Shown here piece by piece: positions 58,661 to 64,000 of a stretch of 64,000 nucleotides of DNA. Under the pieces are notes generated by a model. It searched no databases. It was not told the origin of the DNA and worked only from the letters and a program-made list of their open reading frames with translations. The DNA is taken from NCBI RefSeq assembly GCF_019320115.1, contig NC_089584.1:51643633-51707632 (forward strand), read 5' to 3'. Both the position numbers and the translations under genes were made by a program. The stretch's first letter is position 1; every line of letters starts with the position of its first letter. This stretch comes from Miscanthus floridulus. Lineage: Eukaryota; Streptophyta; Magnoliopsida; Poales; Poaceae.

Positions 58661-60126
58661 ATGGCTCAAATCAACAACATCAAGAAGCCACCTCAATTTG
58701 ATGGCTCAAATTATCCTTATTGGAAGGTTAAGATGATAACATACATTAAGTCAATCAATAGGATGGTGTGGAAGGTGGTGATGACCAAGATTGAGATTGC
58801 CAATGAGGAGGCTCCCACCACCACCGAACAAGTGCTACTCCAAAAACAATGATATTGCTCTTAGTGCCATTCATGATGTTTTGGATAAGAGAACATTTGA
58901 GCAAATCAAGAACATTGAGAGGGCTCATGAGGCATGGAAGAAGTTGGAGGAATCATTTGAGGGTACTCAAGACATGAAGGGTGCAAAGGCATATATTCTC
59001 AAGGAGAAGTTTGCAAGCTTCAAGATGGAGGATGAGAGTGTGCTGGAGATGTTCCATTGGCTTCAAGTACTTATCAATGATCTCAAAGCACTTGGAGAAG
59101 AGATGAAGGACAAGGACTTCTCCCACAAGTTCTTGAGATGTTTGCCATCAAGATTTGGCACATTGGTCACTATTTTAGTGAGGAGTGGTTTGGACACTAT
59201 GACACCAAACCAAGTGTTCGGAGATGTGATGACCAATGACACCTATAGAGATGATGATGAAAAAGAAGAAAAGAAGGAGAAGAAACATGACAGGAAGGAG
59301 TGTGGTATTCAAGGCCATGTCATCCAAGGGCAAGGCAAAGCAAGAATCATCAAGTAAAGATGAAGACTTGAGCTTTGATGAGATAGATGATGAGAAGATG
59401 GCTCTCTTTGTCAAGAGATTTGGTAAGTTCATGGTGAAGAAGGGCTACCATGCTAGAAGGAAGAAGTCTTCATCCAAGAACAAGAAAGAGTCAAGAAGGT
59501 GCTTCAAGTGTGGAAGCAAGGGTCATCTTGTTGCTCAATGCCCATACAGTAGCGATAATGATGATGATGACAAGAAGAGCAAGAAGAAGGACAAGAAGGA
59601 GAAGAAGGAGAAGGACAAGATGACCTTCAAAAAGAAGAAGAAGGGTGGTTCATATGTGGTCACTTGGGATAGTGATGCTTCCTCAAGTGATGATGATGAT
59701 AGTGATGATGACAAGACCACCAAGAAGAAGGCTCTTGCAAGCATTGCTATCAACAAGAATCCTTCTCTCTTCGACACTCTATCATACTTCATGGATAAGG
59801 CCACTAATGTACAAACTTGTGATGATGGATGTGATGAGGAACATGATAATGAAAATGAAAGTGAAAGTGATGATGATGAACCAACTAAAGATGAACTACT
59901 TGACATGTTAAATGATGCTAAGGAGCATTTTGACATTAAGAGAAGGGAATGCAAAGACTTGCGAAAGGAACTAAAAGCCCTTAAGCAAGCCTTTGATGAG
60001 CTCAATGCATCTCATGAGAGGCTAGAGGAAGCCCATAAGAAGCTTGGCAAGGCTCACAAGAAGCTTGAGAAAGCTCATTCCTCTTTACTTGATGAGCAAA
60101 GTGTGAAAGAGCATGTTGCAACATGA
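58661..60126 (+). pseudogene. gag of element E (copia, SIRE-like)
   Basis: ATG 58661 starts MAQINNIKKPPQFDGSNYPY. The capsid region (AHEAWKKLEESFEGTQDMKG, DFSHKFLRCLPSRFGTLVTI) is in a second frame from about 58850. A third frame from about 59300 carries KAMSSKGKAKQESSSKDEDL, a CCHC knuckle CFKCGSKGHLVAQC (59500-59541) and Lys- and Asp-rich stretches (KKSKKKDKKEKKEKDK, DSDASSSDDDDSDDD). A coiled coil (KELKALKQAFDELNASHERL, EEAHKKLGKAHKKLEKA) follows, then KEHVAT and a stop. Two frameshifts make it non-functional. The typical SIRE gag arrangement is otherwise intact. Confidence 0.8.
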
Positions 60127-60641
60127 CTTGGTATTGTAGCAACCGCCTCTATTGTCACCCATTGAAAGAGAAGACACCATATGAGCTCTTGAATGGTAGA
60201 GAGCCCAACATAGCATATTTTTGGGTCTTTGGTTGCAAATGCTATATCTTGAAGAAAGGCACTAGATTGAGCAAATTTAACAAGAAATGTGATGAAGGAT
60301 TCTTGCTTGGATACTCTACTACATGCAAAGCATATAGAGTTTGTAATTTGGCAAGTGGTACTCTTGAGGAAGTTTATGATGTGGAATTTGATGAAACCAA
60401 GGGTTCCCAAGATGAGAATGAGAATCTTGAAGATGTTAGAGGCATTCAACTTTCAAATGCTATGAAGAACATGAATGTTGGTGAATTGAGGCCTAGGCAA
60501 GTGAATGATGATGAAGATGATCAAGTGCAAGTGCTCTCTAACTCAAATGTGCAAGTTGACACTAATCAAGCGAGTGCAAGTGGCTCTCATGACAATGTGC
60601 AAGATCAAGTGGCTAGTACATCATCTCAATCCAATGAGTAA
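60127..60641 (+). pseudogene. Integrase C-terminal remnant of element E
   Basis: After the gag stop the text goes straight to NRLYCHPLKEKTPYELLNGR, FWVFGCKCYILKKGTRLSKF, GFLLGYSTTCKAYRVCN and LEEVYDVEFDETKGS. This is the region after the catalytic core of copia integrase. Protease, the HHCC finger and the DDE core are absent, so an internal deletion of roughly 1-2 kb is inferred at about 60122-60130. The frame stays open to TAA at 60639. Confidence 0.8.
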
Positions 60642-61318
60642 GAAAGTGCAAGCAATCAAGTTCCAATACTCTAACTAATTCATATTGTAAGAGATCATCC
60701 ATTGCACACTATAATTGAAGATATTTCTATAGGTGTGCAAACTAGATCAAGATTGGCTTCATTTTGTGAGCATTTCTTATTTGTGTCATCTACTGAACCA
60801 AAGAAGATAGATAAAGCATTGAAGGATGTTGATTGGGTGAATGTTATGCATGAAGAATTAAACAACTTCACAAGAAATCAAGTATGAGAGTTAGTGGAAC
60901 GACCAAAGAACCATAATGTGATTATAACAAATGGGTCTTTAGAAACAAGCAAGATCAAGATGGGATAGTAGTAAGGAAAAAAGCAAGATTGGTAGTAGAA
61001 GGTTACACTCAAGTTGAAGGTCTTGACTTTGGAGAAACATATGCCCCGGTTGCTAGATTGGAAGCAATTAGAATCTTGCTAGCCTATGCTTGTGTAAACA
61101 ACATCAAGCTCTATCTAATGGATGTCAAGAGTGCATTTCTCAATGGCTACATCAATGAAGAAGTATATGTTGAGCAACCTCCCAGTTTTGAAGATGACAA
61201 GAAGCCCGACCATGTGTACAAGTTGAAAAAAGCATTGTATGGTTTGATGCAAGCACCTAGAGCATGGTATGAGAGATTGAGGGACTTCCTACTCACTATG
61301 GGATTCATTATGGGCAAG
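60642..61318 (+). pseudogene. RT fragment of element E (copia)
   Basis: VQTRSRLASFCEHFLFVSST and KALKDVDWVNVMHEELNNF are followed by a broken stretch with several stops. Then VEGYTQVEGLDFGETYAPVA, RLEAIRILLAYA, MDVKSAFLNGYINEEVYVEQ and LKKALYGLMQAPRAWYERL appear, the copia RT core. It ends MGFIMGK at the element F insertion (61319). The YVDD box would lie beyond the insertion, outside this window. Confidence 0.85.
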
Positions 61319-62770
61319 TGAAGGGATCAAGATGCCCAAGAGGAGGTGAATTGGGATAATTCTAAATTTCTTTGCAATAATTAAGTCCTACGGTTAGCCC
61401 AATTAACCCCTTGTGCCTAGAAAGTGTTTCTATTGATCTACCGCACAAAAGTTTAGCAACCTATGTCCCAATCCTACTCTAGCATGGCAATTCTATGAAT
61501 GTAAATGACAAGAATTGAATTGCTCAAAGTAAATGCTTAAAGTAAAGAGAGAAGGAGGAATGCGGTGATGTTTTGCCGAGGTATCGGAGAGTCGCCACTC
61601 TCCACTAGTCCTCGTTGGAGTACCTGCGCAAGGGTGTAGCTCCCCCTTGATCCATGCAAGGATCAAGTGCTTTCTATGGGTTGATTCTTTGACACTCCGT
61701 CGTGGTGAATCACCCACAACCCCTCACAACTTGAGTTGGGTCATCCACAAGCTCCGCCGGATGATCACCAAGCTCTCAATCACCACCAAGCGCTCTAGGT
61801 GATGGCAATCACCAAGAGTAACAAGCATGAACTCTCACTTGACCACGACAAGCATAATGAGAAGGGTGGATGCACACTTTGCTACTCTTGCTTTCACTAA
61901 TGAGGGTTCTCTTTGGGATTCTCAAATCTCAATCACCTCACTAGGACCTTGCTCTTCTTGGCACTCTCAAAGGTGTTTCTCAGCTGTTGGAATGAGCAAA
62001 AGTACCCCCTCACACGAATGGAGGAAGTATTTATAACCTTGGTTGAAAAATGAACCGTTATGTGCCTCTGCGGGGTGACCGGACGCTTCGGTCATGTTGA
62101 CCGGATGCTTCGGTCAGTTCTCCCTGAACTCTAGTGTTTTAGTTGTGACCGAACGCGTCCGCTCATGATTTTCCCTCTCTGGAACCTTACTAGAGTCGAC
62201 CGGACGCTGGCACCCAGCGTCCGGTCACTCACCTCTCAGTGTCTAGTTGTGTCCAAACGATTTCACCTTGATCAAATGAACTGACTAAACTCTGCGCCAG
62301 CATCTGGTCACTCCAAAACCAACGTCCAGTCAGCATTTGACCCTCCATTCACTTCCAACTCTCGATCATACATGAATGAAGTTTGCTCCAATGGATCTAA
62401 GGGATTTTTAGGAGCTACCTAATGCTAGATTTAGCAAGTGTGCACCACACCTAACTCACTAGACTCACCTAGGTCAAGCTACCCATCCATACCCCTCTTA
62501 ATAGTACGGCCAAAGGAAAAACAAAGTCCTAAACTACTCTAAGTGTCTCCTCAACACCAAACGACACTTCGAACTACTCTATCCTTAACCTTATGATCCA
62601 TCCATAGAAAACCAAAATGATTTCCATCATAGGGGCATGACCACTATGATAGCCCAATCGATCTCAATTACTGTGACCTAGCTTAATTGCCTCTGCAAAA
62701 CACACGTTAGTCACAGTAATTAGTATTGTCATTAATCACCGAAACCCAACTAGGGGCCTAGATGCTTTCA
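61319..62770 (-). repeat. 3' LTR of element F (1,452 bp)
   Basis: On the minus strand it starts TGAAAGCATCTAGGCCCC (62770) and ends GATCCCTTCA (61319). It contains clustered GACCGGACGCT/AGCGTCCGGTC motifs (about 62075-62330) and a minus-strand TATAAATA at 62028-62035. It is a different family from the LTR of E. Confidence 0.75.
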
Positions 62771-62784
62771 ATCTCCCCCTTTTT
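62771..62784 (-). other. Polypurine tract of element F
   Basis: On the minus strand AAAAAGGGGGAGAT lies directly before the LTR start TGAAAGC. Confidence 0.8.
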
Positions 62785-63229
62785 GGTGATTGATGACAAT
62801 ACCACCTCAAGTATGTGAAAGAGATGAGGTTTTCAACATGCTTGGTTCATATAAGCTTTTGTCATTAAGAACAAAAGTGGTAGGCAAGCTTATATGACCC
62901 AGCCAACATGATGTACCCAAAAGATATGAAATAAGCATGAGTACAAGTAATAAAGCTCATTTGCATCGGAGTAAAACATGGAAGCAAAGCAAAAGAGCAT
63001 AACACAAGTGATATGACATATAAATATTTCAATGTAGAGAGCACACATGTCACATATCACATAATTATCACGATCACATATATATCAATATCACATAAAT
63101 ATAGTTGGATGCATGAAAGTAATCACACATATAAAAAACCAAATGTAATAGATTAGCTATAAGTAAATAGATAGACTCCCCATAAATGTATTGCTCCCCC
63201 TAAGACTATCATACTCGATCCCTCTCCCC
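62785..63229 (-). other. Non-coding region between PPT and extra ORF of element F
   Basis: This is AT-rich with short CACATATATATCA-like repeats. No coding signal was seen. Confidence 0.5.
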
Positions 63230-64000
63230 CTATGGCGTCAAACACCAAAACTTAAGGGTCGGTCGGCGGGCTACAGCAGACGAGTCGGGCGCTAAGGTGC
63301 TAGGAGCGAGCTAGAACTATGTGCCATCATCATCTAATCCTAAGCTCTAAGCAGTCTGACCCTCTATAGCTAGAAGTGATGCTAAAGCGGTCTAGGTCAG
63401 ATCAGGGACAGGTGTGGCCTAAGACTCTACAGGTATGACTGTAGTAGGCGGCTCTGATGATGCAACTAAAGAAGGGAGCGTCTTTGTAGTCCCGGTAATA
63501 GGTGCAACTATGGAAGGACCTGGGACATGTAGCTCTGGCAGAGTAGGCTACCCTGTCAACTCACTAAATGAAGCACCAAGGCTCCTAGAAACTAGGGTGA
63601 GCACTGACGAACTCTGAGGTAGAGTAAAGCCCATATGAAGAGGAGTGAACTGTGGGGCTAGCACTAGCAAAGCAAACCACTGGGACACCTACTCTGTAGG
63701 TGAAGGAAACTATGGTGATGGCGGTCCCTAACTCTGAAGCCCACTGGGCTATAAAGCTAGAGTCATAGAAGTGGTGGCAGGCTGACTAAGCTGGGGTGAA
63801 GGCTATGGCGGTGGAGCCCCAATAGCTATCACAACATGCTGCATAAACCCAAGTAGCTGCTGCTACATGAGAAGCTATTGCTAATGCATGGCCTGCTGCT
63901 GCTGCTGCTGGATTGCCTGCTACTGTCACTAGAACTCATCCTGCCGAGTCTAAAACTGTGCAAATGTAGCAGCGGTCTCCTGAGCCTGGTGAGCCTGATC
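63230..64000 (-). pseudogene. Gln/Pro/Ser-rich extra ORF downstream of pol in element F
   Basis: On the minus strand one frame reads AHQAQETAATFAQF, a CAG-rich run (AIQQQQQQAMH, plus strand (CTG)n at about 63893-63911), PSPQLSQPATTSMTLAL and LGASFSELTG, interrupted by many TAG codons, mostly at CAG positions. This is consistent with the envelope-like/extra ORF region that SIRE/Maximus elements carry between pol and the 3' LTR, but I see no transmembrane segment here. The frame assignment is approximate and the start is outside the window. Confidence 0.4.

Larger units (their letters stand above)
56624..61318 (+). mobile_element. Element E: Ty1/copia SIRE/Maximus-like element, internally deleted and interrupted by F
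   Basis: The 5' LTR is 56624-58603, followed by a PBS, a gag with two frameshifts, then directly the C-terminal part of integrase and the RT. Protease and the integrase catalytic core are missing. RT is cut after MGFIMGK by the LTR of element F at 61319. The 3' LTR is outside the window. SIRE/Maximus placement rests on the TGAAA..TTTCA LTR ends, LTR length, Lys/Asp-rich gag with CCHC, and copia RT motifs. Confidence 0.75.
61319..64000 (-). mobile_element. Element F: Ty1/copia SIRE/Maximus-like element on the minus strand (partial)
   Basis: Its 3' LTR lies at 61319-62770, followed (plus coordinates) by its PPT and the region downstream of its pol. It is inserted into the RT of element E. The candidate TSD on the left is GCAAG (61314-61318). 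The rest of F is outside the window. Confidence 0.7.

Noticed and set aside
59535..60005. Minus-strand Ser/Leu-rich ORF opposite element E gag
   Set aside because: It mirrors the Lys/Asp/Glu-rich gag codons. The serine/leucine bias is a reading artefact.
63893..63911. CTG trinucleotide repeat as an independent microsatellite of interest
   Set aside because: It is a short, impure run within the Gln-rich extra ORF of element F.

Overview
This window looks like intergenic heterochromatin from a grass, most likely an Andropogoneae species such as sugarcane, Miscanthus or sorghum; that is inferred from the families present. I found no recognisable host gene, tRNA, rRNA or CRISPR array. Nearly all of it is LTR retrotransposon sequence, nested several layers deep. 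The layers were resolved from LTR ends, primer-binding sites (PBS), polypurine tracts (PPT) and target-site duplications (TSDs).

Layout. (1) Element D is the outer Ty3/gypsy Tat-lineage element. The window opens inside it: its antisense gene lies at 1-566, 5244-6233 and 53185-54700 (minus strand) and its 3' LTR at 55777-56250. (2) A 4.67 kb Tekay-type solo LTR (S, 567-5238, TSD TCTTC) interrupts D. (3) A complete Tat/RIRE2-Retand-type element (R, 6234-53179, TSD CTAGT) also interrupts D. R has 1.49 kb LTRs, a decayed gag-pol with two RNase H domains, and its own antisense gene. (4) Two complete Tekay-type chromoviruses with 4.4-4.5 kb LTRs sit inside R: A (16477-31814, plus, TSD TATAG) and B (33058-48570, minus, TSD A/GCAAG). 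(5) On the right, a Copia SIRE/Maximus-like element E starts at 56624. It has lost protease and the integrase core, and is interrupted by F, a second SIRE/Maximus-like element on the minus strand (from 61319).

Most notable content. A and B carry, between PBS and gag, an extra ORF of about 300 codons. Its first 13 residues after Met equal the histone H3 N-terminal tail (ARTKQTARKSTGG). K4 and K9 are kept, while the other tail lysines are replaced. A conserved domain, a coiled coil and an acidic C-terminus follow. The same elements encode an integrase chromodomain. Separately, all five Tekay-type LTRs carry a small split ORF. A candidate GC-AG intron of about 1,071 nt would join CPDH and CKxC halves into one CX2HX15CX2C zinc-finger-like protein. 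Frame, phase, exon length and intron length agree in the diverged solo LTR.

Most coding regions are broken, mainly by TAG codons at former CAG or TGG positions. This pattern fits deamination of methylated CHG sites. LTR divergence by eye (A about 1.3%, B about 2-4%, R about 7-8%) agrees with the nesting order.
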